Assembly (NCBI RefSeq): GCF_005160265.1
Contig: NZ_CP039865.1
Coordinates: 830,828 to 894,827 of the forward strand
Reading direction: 5' to 3'
Source of the DNA: Phreatobacter aquaticus
GTDB taxonomy: Bacteria; Pseudomonadota; Alphaproteobacteria; Rhizobiales; Phreatobacteraceae
DNA: 64,000 bases
The notes under the pieces were generated by a model, which saw only the letters and a list, made by a program, of their open reading frames with translations, did not search any database and was not told where the DNA came from. The position numbers and the translations under genes are program-made. Shown one piece after another: positions 53,630-62,651 of the stretch (positions are counted from its first letter, which is position 1; the number at the start of each line of letters is the position of its first letter).

Positions 53630-55423
53630 CTATTGAGTTTCCGATACCCGGCGCAGGGCGACGGACGAGAGGCTCGCGCCGTTGGCTCCCCTGGCCAGAA
53701 CGAGCTTGCGATCATGCAGTGTTTCGAGCGACGGGCGCAGGCCGACGCTGATCAGCGTTGCACCATGGAGCGCGGCGATCAGTCTCTCCAGCATCTCCAC
53801 CTCGGCCGCCTCGTCGAGTGCCGTTGTCGCGCTGTCGAGAATGACGAGGTCAGGCTGCTGGACCAGAAGGCGGGCAAGGGCGAGGCGCTGGCGTTCGCCG
53901 TTCGACAGCAATTGGTCCCAGTGATCGACATCGCCGAGCCTGTCAGCCAGATAGCCAAGGCCCGCCTTGACCAGCGCCTCGGTCAGGATCGGATCATCGA
54001 CGGCAGCGGACTGGGCCGGGTACAACAGCGCCGCCCTCAGGGAGCCGGCGGGCAGATAGGCCCTTTCCGGGACGAAGGCGATCGACGCGCCTTCGGGCAA
54101 GGCGATGATGCCTGTTCCCCAGGGCCACAAGCCGGCCAACGCCCGCACCAGCGTCGACTTGCCCGTCCCGCTCTCGCCCGAGATCATGACCTTCTCGCCG
54201 GGCTCGATCCGCGCATCCGCGCGATCGATCAGCACCCGTCCGGATCGATCGGCGATCGTCAGTTCGTCGAAGCGAACCGCACCGGAACTCGAAGGCGCCA
54301 GAATGATGCCGCCCGCGTGTCGGGCCTCCAGGTCGCTATCGACATTGTCGATCGCCCGGGTCAATTCGGTCACGCGCAGGATCGAGGCATAGCACTGGGC
54401 TATGGCGCGGTAATTGTCGACCAGCCAGGCAATCGCCAGCTGAACCTGAATGAAGGCACCCGCAAGCTGCGTGACCTGGCCAAGCGTGAAATCGCCGGCA
54501 AGGTATTTCGGCGCGGCGAGCAGCAGCGGCAGCACCGGCACGAACACCGAACTGCCGTTCATCAGCCAGGTGATCTGGCCATTGCGGCGCACGACCCTCA
54601 GCGCGCGCGCCACGAGCTCGGCATAGGTGACGCTGAGTGCACGCCGCTCGTCGTCCTCGCCGCGGATCAGCGCCACGCTCTCGCTATTTTCGCGCAGGCG
54701 CGTCAGCTCGAAGCGGAGCTTCGCCTCCGCCTCGTTGCGCCGCGCCATCTCGTTGGGCAGCAGCCGGCCGATCCACAGCATGAGCAGCGACGCACTGACC
54801 CCGTAGACGATTGCGGCCAGTACCATGTAGCCGGGGAGGGTGAGGGTTGTCTCGCCCACATGAACCGTTAGCGCTCCGCCGACGAACCACAGGACGCCGA
54901 CAAAGGTCAGCGCGGAGACGAGCGACAGGACGAGCCCGATGGCGAAGTCGACGATCGGCTCGGTCGCCATGCGCGTGTCGTCGGCAATGCGATATTCGGG
55001 ATTGGCCGGCTCCGTATGATCAAGCCGCATCCGATAGTAACGCTGCTGGCCAATCCAGCGATCGAGCAACCGGCCGATCAGCCATTCGCGCCAGCGGACC
55101 TGCAGCGTCTCTCGGGCAAGCACGATGCACACGCCGACCGCTGCGGCGCAGACGACAAGACCACCAAAGTGAAGAACCTCCCACGACGCGGTCGTTGCAT
55201 CGGAGGCCTCAAGCGCATCGAAGAACCGGCGGTTCCAGGCATTGACGAGGAAATTGACGGCAACGCTGATAATCAGCAAGCACACCAACGCTGCAGTCAG
55301 GAACCAAGCGCGCCTTGCCGTAGCGCCATGCCACCAGCCGCGGGCGAGCCTGAAGAAATCGAGGACAACCTTCCTGTCCAAACCGGAAACTGCCGGGCCC
55401 GGGTCGAAGGTGGAAGGAACCAT
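53630..55423 (-). CDS. ABC transporter ATPase/permease fusion (SbmA/YddA-like)
   Basis: A 597-residue half transporter. The N-terminal ABC_membrane_2 domain (about residues 40-330) has several helices and the REWLIGRLLDRWIGQQRYYRM region (noted as EWLIGRLLDRW) and DHTEPANPEYRIADD, typical of the SbmA/BacA/YddA and ABCD families. The ATPase domain has Walker A GESGTGKST, FVPERAYLPAGSLRAAL, signature LSNGERQRLALARLL and Walker B LVILDSATTALDE. It may export or import peptides or acyl-CoAs. ATG 55423 was chosen over 55456. Confidence 0.92.
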   Translation of the reverse strand: MVPSTFDPGPAVSGLDRKVVLDFFRLARGWWHGATARRAWFLTAALVCLLIISVAVNFLVNAWNRRFFDALEASDATTASWEVLHFGGLVVCAAAVGVCIVLARETLQVRWREWLIGRLLDRWIGQQRYYRMRLDHTEPANPEYRIADDTRMATEPIVDFAIGLVLSLVSALTFVGVLWFVGGALTVHVGETTLTLPGYMVLAAIVYGVSASLLMLWIGRLLPNEMARRNEAEAKLRFELTRLRENSESVALIRGEDDERRALSVTYAELVARALRVVRRNGQITWLMNGSSVFVPVLPLLLAAPKYLAGDFTLGQVTQLAGAFIQVQLAIAWLVDNYRAIAQCYASILRVTELTRAIDNVDSDLEARHAGGIILAPSSSGAVRFDELTIADRSGRVLIDRADARIEPGEKVMISGESGTGKSTLVRALAGLWPWGTGIIALPEGASIAFVPERAYLPAGSLRAALLYPAQSAAVDDPILTEALVKAGLGYLADRLGDVDHWDQLLSNGERQRLALARLLVQQPDLVILDSATTALDEAAEVEMLERLIAALHGATLISVGLRPSLETLHDRKLVLARGANGASLSSVALRRVSETQ

Positions 55424-55526
55424 TGAACGCAAAATCCACAGGCCAGCAAAGCGCAACTGGGCCCACGATGAGACATCTGCGCAGTTTACGCAATTCTCCT
55501 GAGGCTTTTCGTCGCGGAGCGACTTT

Positions 55527-56459
55527 TCAGCCCACCCCCAGGACCCGCAGCCAGATCACCGAGCCCAACACCGAGAGCAGTGTCGAAATGGCAACGCTGG
55601 TCGACGCAATCCCCACGCCTTCACCATAGCGGGCAGCAAATAGATAGGCGTTGATCCCGGCCGGCATGGCGGCAAACAGCACCACGGTGCCGGTCCAGGC
55701 CGGCGGCAGCGCGAAGATGGGGCCGGCGATCACATAGGCGATGGCCGGGTGGACGAACAGCCGAAGAACGCTGACCATCAGGGCGACCGGAACGTCGGCC
55801 TTTACGCCATAGGCCTTCAAGGATAGCCCGAGCGTCACCAGCGACAACGGGACCGTGGTCGCGGCCAGCATATCAACCGCTGTGCCGATGGGACCGCTGG
55901 GGCGATAGCCGACGAGTTGAGCGAGAACGCCTGCGGCGATGCCGAGCAGAAGCGGATGCGAGGCCAGTCCAAAGGCCAGCTTCCGCGCTATGCCGCTGCC
56001 GCTTGAGGAGCGGCTGCCTTCCAGCATCAGGGTCGCAGCTGTCATGGTAATGGGCAGATTGATCGCCAGCAGCATGGCGATCGGGAAGGCCGCGTCGTCT
56101 CCATAGGCCTTGAGGATGATCGGGATGCCGATCATCACCGTATTGGCCTGTCCGGCCGAGAGCCCGGCAATCACCGTCTCGCCGCGGCTCCGCCCAAACA
56201 GAAAGGCCGCGCCCGCCATCGCGGCGATCCAGACCACCACCATCCCGGCATAATAGGCAATCCAATAGCCCCATGAGATCGCCGTCGGGAAGGTCGCCGC
56301 GGTCACCAGCTTGAACAGCAGCGCTGGCGCGCCAATGACGAACAGGTAGCCTGTCAGTCCCTCATTCGCGCGATCGTTCAACAGGCCCGTCAGCGCCGCC
56401 AGATAGCCGAGCGCGATCAGGCCGAAGACCGGCAGGACGAGGAGCGTGAGATCAAGCAT
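55527..56459 (-). CDS. AEC family auxin-efflux-carrier-like transporter
   Basis: A 310-residue inner-membrane protein with about ten hydrophobic helices. It shows LIALGYLAALTGLLNDRANEGLTGYLFVIGAP, noted as GYLAALTGLLNDRANEGL, and the mid-protein GLSAGQANTVMIGIPIILKAYGD, noted as SAGQANTVMIGIP. These mark the AEC/PIN-like family, which exports small carboxylates such as malate or malonate in some bacteria. It is divergent from the receiver-domain gene. Confidence 0.93.
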   Translation of the reverse strand: MLDLTLLVLPVFGLIALGYLAALTGLLNDRANEGLTGYLFVIGAPALLFKLVTAATFPTAISWGYWIAYYAGMVVVWIAAMAGAAFLFGRSRGETVIAGLSAGQANTVMIGIPIILKAYGDDAAFPIAMLLAINLPITMTAATLMLEGSRSSSGSGIARKLAFGLASHPLLLGIAAGVLAQLVGYRPSGPIGTAVDMLAATTVPLSLVTLGLSLKAYGVKADVPVALMVSVLRLFVHPAIAYVIAGPIFALPPAWTGTVVLFAAMPAGINAYLFAARYGEGVGIASTSVAISTLLSVLGSVIWLRVLGVG

Positions 56460-56507
56460 GGCGATGGAAAGCCTGCGGGGAATGAATCGGCATAAACGAT
56501 TTATTGT

Positions 56508-56521
56508 CTAATGCGCGTTAG
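56508..56521. promoter_or_regulatory. 14-bp dyad in divergent promoter
   Basis: CTAATGCGCGTTAG is symmetrical except for one pair (CTAA-YGCGCR-TTAG) and lies 9 bases before the receiver gene ATG, in the 71-base divergent gap with the AEC transporter gene. Confidence 0.35.
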
Positions 56522-56530
56522 CAATTTGGA

Positions 56531-56878
56531 ATGCCAACGCCATCCTTGTCCGTGCTGATCGCCGATGACCATCCCTTCTCCCGGGAAGTGGTCGCGCGAA
56601 TCGCAACTGCTCTCGGACATCGGGTCACTGCGGTCGACGGCGGCCATGCCGCGCTCGAAGCTGCTGCGTTGACCGATTTCGACGTGGCGGTGATCGACCG
56701 GCGGATGCCCGACATGGACGGCGCCGCGGTCGCGCTGGCGCTGAAGAACAATTCGCGCCATCCCCGGCTGGTCGCCCTCTCCGGCGACGATCCCAACGAC
56801 ATGCTGCCGGGCCTGTTCGATATCGTGCTGCAGAAGCCGGTCGAAGCAGCCGTGCTGGCACGCGCCCTGATCGGCTGA
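56531..56878 (+). CDS. Stand-alone response-regulator receiver domain
   Basis: A 115-residue single-domain receiver. The acidic pair is D12/D13 (LIADDHPF), the phosphoacceptor is D56 (AVIDRRMPDMDG), S84 takes the switch Ser/Thr position (ALSGDD) and K102 is in LQKPV. There is no output domain. Single-receiver proteins usually shuttle phosphate or bind a partner. No histidine kinase gene lies nearby. Confidence 0.92.
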   Translation: MPTPSLSVLIADDHPFSREVVARIATALGHRVTAVDGGHAALEAAALTDFDVAVIDRRMPDMDGAAVALALKNNSRHPRLVALSGDDPNDMLPGLFDIVLQKPVEAAVLARALIG

Positions 56879-57010
56879 TCTGTCTCACCCATACGACCTT
56901 GTGTGGCAGTGCAGCAACGCAGGCCTGACATTCCGTTGATCGTTCTTTAACCACGCCCGATATTTCATCATTGTGGTGGAACGCTTCGAGTTCCCCCGGT
57001 GATTCAGCCC

Positions 57011-57772
57011 ATGTCATCGCGCCCGCTTCTTCGACGAGATCCACGCATCAGCGGCCCGGCCCGCTGCGTGAAGGGTGCGCCCGATACCGTTCTCATCGTG
57101 TTGCACCAGGAGCAGTCGACCCCCGGCAGGGTCGGCCGCCTGCTGCAGGAGCGCGGCTACAGGCTCGACATCCGTCGCCCGCGCTTCGACGATCCGCTGC
57201 CCGAGACCACCCACGACCTCGCCGGCGCCGTGATCTTCGGCGGGCCGATGAGTGCCAACGATCCCGATGACTTCGTCAAGCGCGAGACCGACTGGATTGG
57301 CCTCGCACTCAAGGACGAACTGCCCTTCCTCGGCATTTGCCTTGGCGCCCAGATGCTGGCCCGCCATCTCGGCGCGAAGGTCTCCCATCACCCGGATGGC
57401 CATGTCGAGATCGGCTATTACCCGCTCAACGCCACCGAGCAGGCGCGCGTCGAGATGCCGTGGCCGGATCACGTCTACCAATGGCACCGCGAAGGCTTCG
57501 AGAAGCCTACAGGCGCCGAACTGCTGGCGAGCGGTGAGTGTTTCGAGACACAGGCCATCCGCGTCGGCAAGGCAGCCTACGGCATCCAGTTTCACCCGGA
57601 GGTCACACACATGATGATGTGCCGCTGGACCACCCGCGCCCACGAGCGGCTGACCTTGCCGAACGCCCGTTCGCGGCAGGAGCATTTCGATGGTCGCTAC
57701 ATGCACGATGCCGCCGTCAGGACCTGGCTCGACGCCTTCCTCGACCACTGGACCACATTGAAGGTCGCGTGA
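57011..57772 (+). CDS. Class I glutamine amidotransferase-like protein (GMP synthase-like)
   Basis: A 253-residue protein with a complete class I GATase triad: C110 in FLGICLGAQMLARHLG, and H195 and E197 in GIQFHPEVTH. The N-terminal VLIVLHQEQSTPGRVGRLLQERGY (noted as LHQEQSTPGRVG) resembles the YfeJ/GuaA-like subgroup that hydrolyses gamma-glutamyl compounds or has a distinct role. It is not fused to a synthase and carries a C-terminal extension. ATG 57011 was preferred to GTG 56999. Confidence 0.9.
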   Translation: MSSRPLLRRDPRISGPARCVKGAPDTVLIVLHQEQSTPGRVGRLLQERGYRLDIRRPRFDDPLPETTHDLAGAVIFGGPMSANDPDDFVKRETDWIGLALKDELPFLGICLGAQMLARHLGAKVSHHPDGHVEIGYYPLNATEQARVEMPWPDHVYQWHREGFEKPTGAELLASGECFETQAIRVGKAAYGIQFHPEVTHMMMCRWTTRAHERLTLPNARSRQEHFDGRYMHDAAVRTWLDAFLDHWTTLKVA

Positions 57773-57875
57773 ACTCTGCTGGCCGCGCTGTCACCGTGGT
57801 GACATCGGCGAAAGCCAGCGTCAGACTTGCAGGAGACCCGCCGATTCGGGTCTCACCATACTGAAGGAGGTCGCC

Positions 57876-58415
57876 ATGCCCCGCCTCTTCACCGGTATCG
57901 AAGTCCCCGAATCCATGGCGGACGACCTCAGCCGATTGCAGGGGGGCCTGAGTTCAGCCCGCTGGATTGACCCGGAGGACTTCCACATCAGCCTGCGCTT
58001 CATCGGCGATGTCGATGTGCGCACCGCCAATGATGTCGCCGACATGCTCTATGCGGTGAAGAAGCGGCCGCTCGAGGTCACGCTGTCCGGTCTGGGCTCG
58101 TTCGGCGGCGACAAGCCGCGTTCCCTGTTCATCGAAGTGAAGCAGAGCCAGCCTCTGATGGAGTTGCAGGCCGAACAGGAACGCATCATGCGGCGTGTCG
58201 GGCTGCCGCCCGAAACCCGCAAGTTCAAGCCGCATGTGACGCTGGCCAGGCTCGGCCGCGATGCCTCCGCCCGCGATGTTGCCGACTGGATCGCGCTGCG
58301 CGGGCTGTTTCTCAGCCGCACCTTCTTCGTGCCGCGCTTCGTTCTGTTCTCGGCCAAGGAAGTGGTCGGCGGCGGGCCCTATCTGGTCGAAGAGGCCTAC
58401 ACGCTCGCCGCCTGA
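57876..58415 (+). CDS. thpR: RNA 2',3'-cyclic phosphodiesterase
   Basis: A 179-residue 2H-phosphoesterase. It carries the two HxS/T motifs: H37-I-S in DFHISLRFIGD and H120-V-T in KPHVTLARLG. It opens with the typical RLFTGIEVPE. It opens 2',3'-cyclic RNA ends. A very good Shine-Dalgarno (AAGGAGG) lies 7 bases before the ATG. It is convergent with the L,D-transpeptidase gene. Confidence 0.95.
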   Translation: MPRLFTGIEVPESMADDLSRLQGGLSSARWIDPEDFHISLRFIGDVDVRTANDVADMLYAVKKRPLEVTLSGLGSFGGDKPRSLFIEVKQSQPLMELQAEQERIMRRVGLPPETRKFKPHVTLARLGRDASARDVADWIALRGLFLSRTFFVPRFVLFSAKEVVGGGPYLVEEAYTLAA

Positions 58416-58471
58416 TCAGGCGGCGGCGCGTCGCAGCGTTGGATAGACGGGGATGGCGGGCACGGGGCCCA

Positions 58472-60142
58472 TCACTGGATCCGAGCGGTTCCCGACACCG
58501 AGGCGTGCGGACGCGGCAGTGGCAGTGGGGCCGCGGTTGGGCCGGAGGCTGGAGCAGCCGGCGCCTCTGAAGCCGGTGCCTCGGCCGGCGCTTGGCCGGT
58601 CAGCCGCGAGAACCAGTTGCCGGGCTGGGCCGCCGGAAGCGGCTGAGGCGGTGGCTCTGCGGGCGCGAAGGCCGCCACCGGAGCGCCGGTCTGGGTGCGC
58701 TGGACAACCGAGGTCTGGGCCGGCGGAGCTGCGCCGGCAACCGGCAGGGTCACCGGACGGCTGGATGCTGAGGCGAGCATCGGCGCGGCCGGCTGCGGCG
58801 CGGCGGCAGGCTGAGCGGCCGGGGTTGCTGCAACAGGCGCGGCCTCGGCGGCCGGAGCCGAACGGGCGGACACCAGCGTCGTCGGCGCGCTTTCGCTGGC
58901 GGCAAGCGCGAAGGCCGGCTCGCTGGATCCGACGCGAATGCGCCGGTCGGCAAAGCGGGCGGCAAAGCGCTGATGGGTGCCACCATCGATGCCGGAGCGC
59001 GCGGGAGCCGCCTCGATCTGCGGCGACAAGGCCGCGACCTGGGCCATGTCGCGGGCATTCTTCTGGGCAACGGCCTGGCGGATGGCTGCCGGAACGACAT
59101 AGGCAGGGCAAGCGGCGGCGGCCTGGAAGGCCGGGCGCGGCGTCATGTCATCGCTCACCGCCGTGAAGCGGGTGCGGGTTGAGCGCGGCTGAGCCGGCGC
59201 TGCACGGTTGACCGGCGCAACCGTGGTGACCGGCTGGTTCAGCGACACCGGAACCGGCGTCGCGGCAGTCGTCGTGGCCGCGCTCGACCGACGGACAGCG
59301 CCATTGGCGCGGGTCCCGGCCCACGGATCGCCGCCGATCATCTCGCGAACCGAGCCGCCGCCGGCCTGGGCAAGCGTCGAATTAGGTGCAACGGCGTTAA
59401 AGACATACTGCCGGTTGCAGACGTCCACCTGAGGTTCCTGACGGGTCACCTCGAAGTGGTCGTAGCCTTCCTTGAGGTTCCGCCAGAACGCCATGTTCGG
59501 GTTGGCGCGGTGGCGCGCCAGATTGCGCGGCGTCATGCGGAACGGATAGGCCTGCACCTGGAAGGCTTCCTGTCCGGCCATCATCGCCTCGCGGGCCAGC
59601 GCATAGACCTCGGCGATCGCCTCGTCGGTCATCGCGTAGCAGCCGCGCGACGAGCAGTCGCCATGCACCATCAGATGCGAGCCGGACCGGCCATAGGAGC
59701 GGTCGAACGCGTTCGGAAAGCCCATGTTGAACGCCAGATAATAATTCGACTGCGGATTCATCTGGCTCATGGTGATCGTGTAGAAGCCCTCGGGCGACTG
59801 ACGGTCGCCTTCGCGGACTTTCGGGCCGAGATCACCGGAATAATTGCAGATCGGATATGTCTTGAAGAGCACGTAGCGGCCGCTCGCGTCCTTCTTCCAG
59901 ACCTCGAGCTCGGCTTCCTGCTTGAAGATGCGCATCAGCACCGGCGAGGTGCGATTGAGCCCACGGCCCGACAGCTCCGACGCGACGGCCTCCGACAGGG
60001 GCATCGATCCACGGCTCGGATTGTTGCGCGACAGGGTGCTCTCCTGGCAGCCCGCCAGGGCGAGCGCCAGCACCATTGCGGAAGCGGCAAGCTTCCAACC
60101 CGTGAAATTCGCGCCTTTGGCGGCTCTAGCCGACTGCGGCAA
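58472..60142 (-). CDS. Lipoprotein L,D-transpeptidase (YkuD/ErfK-like) with long Ala/Pro-rich tail
   Basis: About 556 residues, starting at a TTG at 60142 that has GGGAG 7-8 bases upstream; the frame is open to 60238 (also TTG). The N-terminal signal MVLALALAGC gives a lipidated C32. The YkuD domain (about residues 70-240) has the catalytic motif HGDCSSRGC, with H160 and C168. The second half (about 300-556) is low-complexity Ala/Pro/Val sequence, probably a flexible periplasmic linker. It should cross-link peptidoglycan or attach lipoproteins to it. Confidence 0.9.
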   Translation of the reverse strand: MPQSARAAKGANFTGWKLAASAMVLALALAGCQESTLSRNNPSRGSMPLSEAVASELSGRGLNRTSPVLMRIFKQEAELEVWKKDASGRYVLFKTYPICNYSGDLGPKVREGDRQSPEGFYTITMSQMNPQSNYYLAFNMGFPNAFDRSYGRSGSHLMVHGDCSSRGCYAMTDEAIAEVYALAREAMMAGQEAFQVQAYPFRMTPRNLARHRANPNMAFWRNLKEGYDHFEVTRQEPQVDVCNRQYVFNAVAPNSTLAQAGGGSVREMIGGDPWAGTRANGAVRRSSAATTTAATPVPVSLNQPVTTVAPVNRAAPAQPRSTRTRFTAVSDDMTPRPAFQAAAACPAYVVPAAIRQAVAQKNARDMAQVAALSPQIEAAPARSGIDGGTHQRFAARFADRRIRVGSSEPAFALAASESAPTTLVSARSAPAAEAAPVAATPAAQPAAAPQPAAPMLASASSRPVTLPVAGAAPPAQTSVVQRTQTGAPVAAFAPAEPPPQPLPAAQPGNWFSRLTGQAPAEAPASEAPAAPASGPTAAPLPLPRPHASVSGTARIQ

Positions 60143-60339
60143 TGCTCTGCTCCCGGTCCTGGGCGAGAGGCCCTTTGACGGTGTCAGTCTGTCGCCCCTG
60201 ACCCTTAACGGATCCTTGACGCAGAGCGATAGCGTCAACCGAAGGTTACCGCAAGTCGCGGCAAATACGATGCAGGGTTAACGAAATCCACATGAAACGG
60301 CACATCGTGGCGAAGGTGGGGCAGAGCGCCCCACCAGCG

Positions 60340-61293
60340 TCACAGAGCCCGGCCGATGGCCAGGAATTTCTCGCGGCGCAGACGGCGGATTTCCTCGGGC
60401 GACAGGCCCGCAAACCCTTTGAGACCCTGTTCCAGCGCATCGCCGACCCGCGTCATCGCCGCCTCTCGGCCGCGATGGGCACCGCCGATGGGTTCCTGCA
60501 CGATCTGGTCGATCACGCCGAAGCGCAGCAGATCCTGCGCGGTGATCTTCATATTGGTGGCGGCGTCCTGCGCCTTGGCGGTATCGCGCCAGAGGATCGA
60601 CGCAGCACCTTCCGGCGAGATCACGCTGTAGATCGCGTGTTCCAGCATCAGCACCCGGTTGGCTGTGGCAATCGCGATCGCGCCGCCCGAACCGCCCTCG
60701 CCGATGATCACCGACATGTTCGCGACACCAAGCCCGAGGCTGCGGTCGGTCGAGCGGGCAATCGCCTCGGCCTGGCCGCGCTCCTCGGCGCCGATGCCCG
60801 GATAGGCGCCGGCGGTGTCGACCAGCGAGATAACGGGAATGCCGAAACGCTCGGCCGTCTCCATCAGGCGCACCGCCTTGCGATAGCCTTCGGGGCGCGC
60901 CATGCCGAAATTGTGCCGGATGCGCGTTTCGGTCGTGTCGCCGCGCTCATGACCCATGATGCAGACGCTTTCGCCGCGGAAACGCCCGAAGCCGCCGACG
61001 ATCGCCTCGTCCTCGCCGAACACCCGGTCGCCGGCGAGCGGCGTGAAATCCTCGATGAGGGCTTCGATGTAATCCAGCGTGTGGGGGCGGGACGGATGGC
61101 GCGCAACCAGCGTCTTCTGCCAGGGCGTCAGCGTCGTGTAGAGGTCCTTGAGGGCCTGGTCGGCCTTCTGCTCGAGGCGCAAGACCTCGTCCGTGATCGA
61201 GACGCCGCCGTCGCGGGCGGCAACCTCCCGCAATTCCTCGACCTTCGCTTCGAGTTCGGCGATCGGTTTTTCGAAATCGAGATAGCTGCGCAT
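60340..61293 (-). CDS. accA: Acetyl-CoA carboxylase carboxyltransferase subunit alpha
   Basis: A 317-residue subunit that transfers carboxyl from carboxybiotin to acetyl-CoA, making malonyl-CoA for fatty acid synthesis. It opens RSYLDFEKPIAELEAKVEEL and has the ClpP/crotonase core with VSLVDTAGAYPGIGAEERGQ-type sequence (noted as LVDTAGAYPGIGAEERG) and GEGGSGGAIAIATANRV. The ATG at 61293 matches family N-termini; a GTG lies at 61299. It lies 95 bases downstream of xerD on the same strand. Confidence 0.97.
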   Translation of the reverse strand: MRSYLDFEKPIAELEAKVEELREVAARDGGVSITDEVLRLEQKADQALKDLYTTLTPWQKTLVARHPSRPHTLDYIEALIEDFTPLAGDRVFGEDEAIVGGFGRFRGESVCIMGHERGDTTETRIRHNFGMARPEGYRKAVRLMETAERFGIPVISLVDTAGAYPGIGAEERGQAEAIARSTDRSLGLGVANMSVIIGEGGSGGAIAIATANRVLMLEHAIYSVISPEGAASILWRDTAKAQDAATNMKITAQDLLRFGVIDQIVQEPIGGAHRGREAAMTRVGDALEQGLKGFAGLSPEEIRRLRREKFLAIGRAL

Positions 61294-61388
61294 CGGCACG
61301 TTGGCGAACCTGGGCCAGGAAGGTGGCCCGAGGGCCGCAGGAGGCGAGGAAATGCCCCTTGAAGGGGGCGAAAGTCAAGCCGGAGAAG

Positions 61389-62321
61389 CTAGTCGTCCTC
61401 GGCCAGCGGGTGCAGGTCGCGCACCAGACCGGCCAGTCGTTCGTCCAGCACATGGGTATAGATCTGCGTCGTCGCAATGTCGGCATGGCCAAGCAATTGC
61501 TGCACCGAGCGCAGATCGGCCCCGTTCTGCAGGAGATGGCTGGCGAAGGCGTGCCGCATCACATGCGGCGAGACCTGGGCTGCTGGCAGCCCGGCTGCGG
61601 CGGCGACTGCCTTCAACTCGCGCGCCACATGCTGACGGGTCACATGGCCGGTTTCGCCCGACGACGGAAACAGCCATTTCGAGGCGGCAAGGCCCGCTTC
61701 CTCCCGCAGCGCCAGGTAGCGCGCGGTCGCGGCCTTGGAGGCCTCGTTCAGCGGCACGATCCGTTCCTTGTTGCCCTTGCCGCGCACCACGAGGAACCGC
61801 TGATCCCGCCTGGCGGCAGCGATCGGCAGGGCGATCAGCTCGGAAATGCGCATGCCCGTCGCATAGAGAAGCTCGATCAGGCAGGCGAGACGCGCGGTGC
61901 GGGTCCGCTCGAGAAGCGGACGCGCGGGATCGTCGATCCCTTCCTTGGACACGGCCAGCAGCCGGTCCACCGCCTCCAGACCCAGCACCTTGGGTAGCGG
62001 TCGGCCACGCTTCGGCCCCTCCAGCACCGCTGCCGGATCGGCACCGATGATGCCCTCCCCGTAGAGAAACCGGTGCAGCTGCCGCACAGCCGACAGCCTG
62101 CGGGCGACCGAGGCAGTCTTCAGGCCGCGTCCGGCGCAATCGGCGAGATAGGCGCGGATCGTCTCGGTGGTGGCCGCTTTCGGACCGACACCTTCTCCGG
62201 CCAGAAACTCCGCATAATCATCGAGATCGCGCCGATAGGCGGCGAGCGTATTGGCGGCGGCGCCGCGCTCTGCGGCCATCATGTCGAGGAACAGATCGAT
62301 CTCGCCGGGGGCCCGCGCCAT
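61389..62321 (-). CDS. xerD: Tyrosine recombinase XerD
   Basis: A 310-residue recombinase resolving chromosome dimers at dif with XerC. The N-terminal SAM-like domain (1-95) includes FLDMMAAERGAAANTLAAYRRDL, noted as AERGAAANTLAAYRRDL. The catalytic domain has R158 (ATGMRISEL), K182, H253/R256 (SPHVMRHAFASHLL), H279 and Y288 (TTQIYTHV). Its single copy next to accA identifies it as the housekeeping recombinase rather than a mobile-element integrase. ATG 62321 was preferred to the frame open to 62447. Confidence 0.95.
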   Translation of the reverse strand: MARAPGEIDLFLDMMAAERGAAANTLAAYRRDLDDYAEFLAGEGVGPKAATTETIRAYLADCAGRGLKTASVARRLSAVRQLHRFLYGEGIIGADPAAVLEGPKRGRPLPKVLGLEAVDRLLAVSKEGIDDPARPLLERTRTARLACLIELLYATGMRISELIALPIAAARRDQRFLVVRGKGNKERIVPLNEASKAATARYLALREEAGLAASKWLFPSSGETGHVTRQHVARELKAVAAAAGLPAAQVSPHVMRHAFASHLLQNGADLRSVQQLLGHADIATTQIYTHVLDERLAGLVRDLHPLAEDD

Positions 62322-62325
62322 GCGC

Positions 62326-62475
62326 CTAGCGCCGGGGCTGCAGGCGATTCGCTGGGATCGACACCGACATCTCGCGCGGGTCGGGCTCCACGAAATAGGC
62401 GAGCCCCACCATGGCCGTGAAGCCGAGGCCGCCGAGGACGGCCGCAATCACCACGAAGCGCATCAGGGTCGGCAT
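62326..62475 (-). CDS. Very small single-pass membrane protein
   Basis: A 49-residue product, too short for most ORF cutoffs. It begins MPTLMRFVVIAAVLGGLGF and has one membrane helix (about residues 5-28), then a short positively charged tail (SVSIPANRLQPRR). Codons are strongly G/C-ending, and the stop is 4 bases before the xerD start on the same strand, so it should be co-transcribed with xerD. Its function is unknown. Confidence 0.65.
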   Translation of the reverse strand: MPTLMRFVVIAAVLGGLGFTAMVGLAYFVEPDPREMSVSIPANRLQPRR

Positions 62476-62531
62476 GCGGGGAAAACCCCTCGGTCTGGGA
62501 TCGGGCGGTGAGACTGATCATGAAAGGCCCT

Positions 62532-62561
62532 GCGCCGCAAGCATTGGCGCCGCAAGCATCG
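62532..62561. repeat. 15-bp tandem repeat
   Basis: Two direct copies of GCGCCGCAAGCATTG, with one mismatch in the second (…CATCG), lie in the 176-base gap between the 49-residue membrane protein gene and xth. No gene is seen in this gap; it is the divergent promoter region. Confidence 0.8.
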
Positions 62562-62651
62562 GCTGAGAAAGGCGTGCATGGCGGGCTCTGCCGCCTTCCG
62601 ATCACAGGGCGAAGCCTCTAGGCTTGCCGCCGCCCGCCCAAGGAACCCCCG

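Noticed and set aside
61389-62321. Integrase of a mobile element
   Set aside because: Sequence and neighbours (accA) match housekeeping XerD; no attachment repeats or cargo genes are seen.
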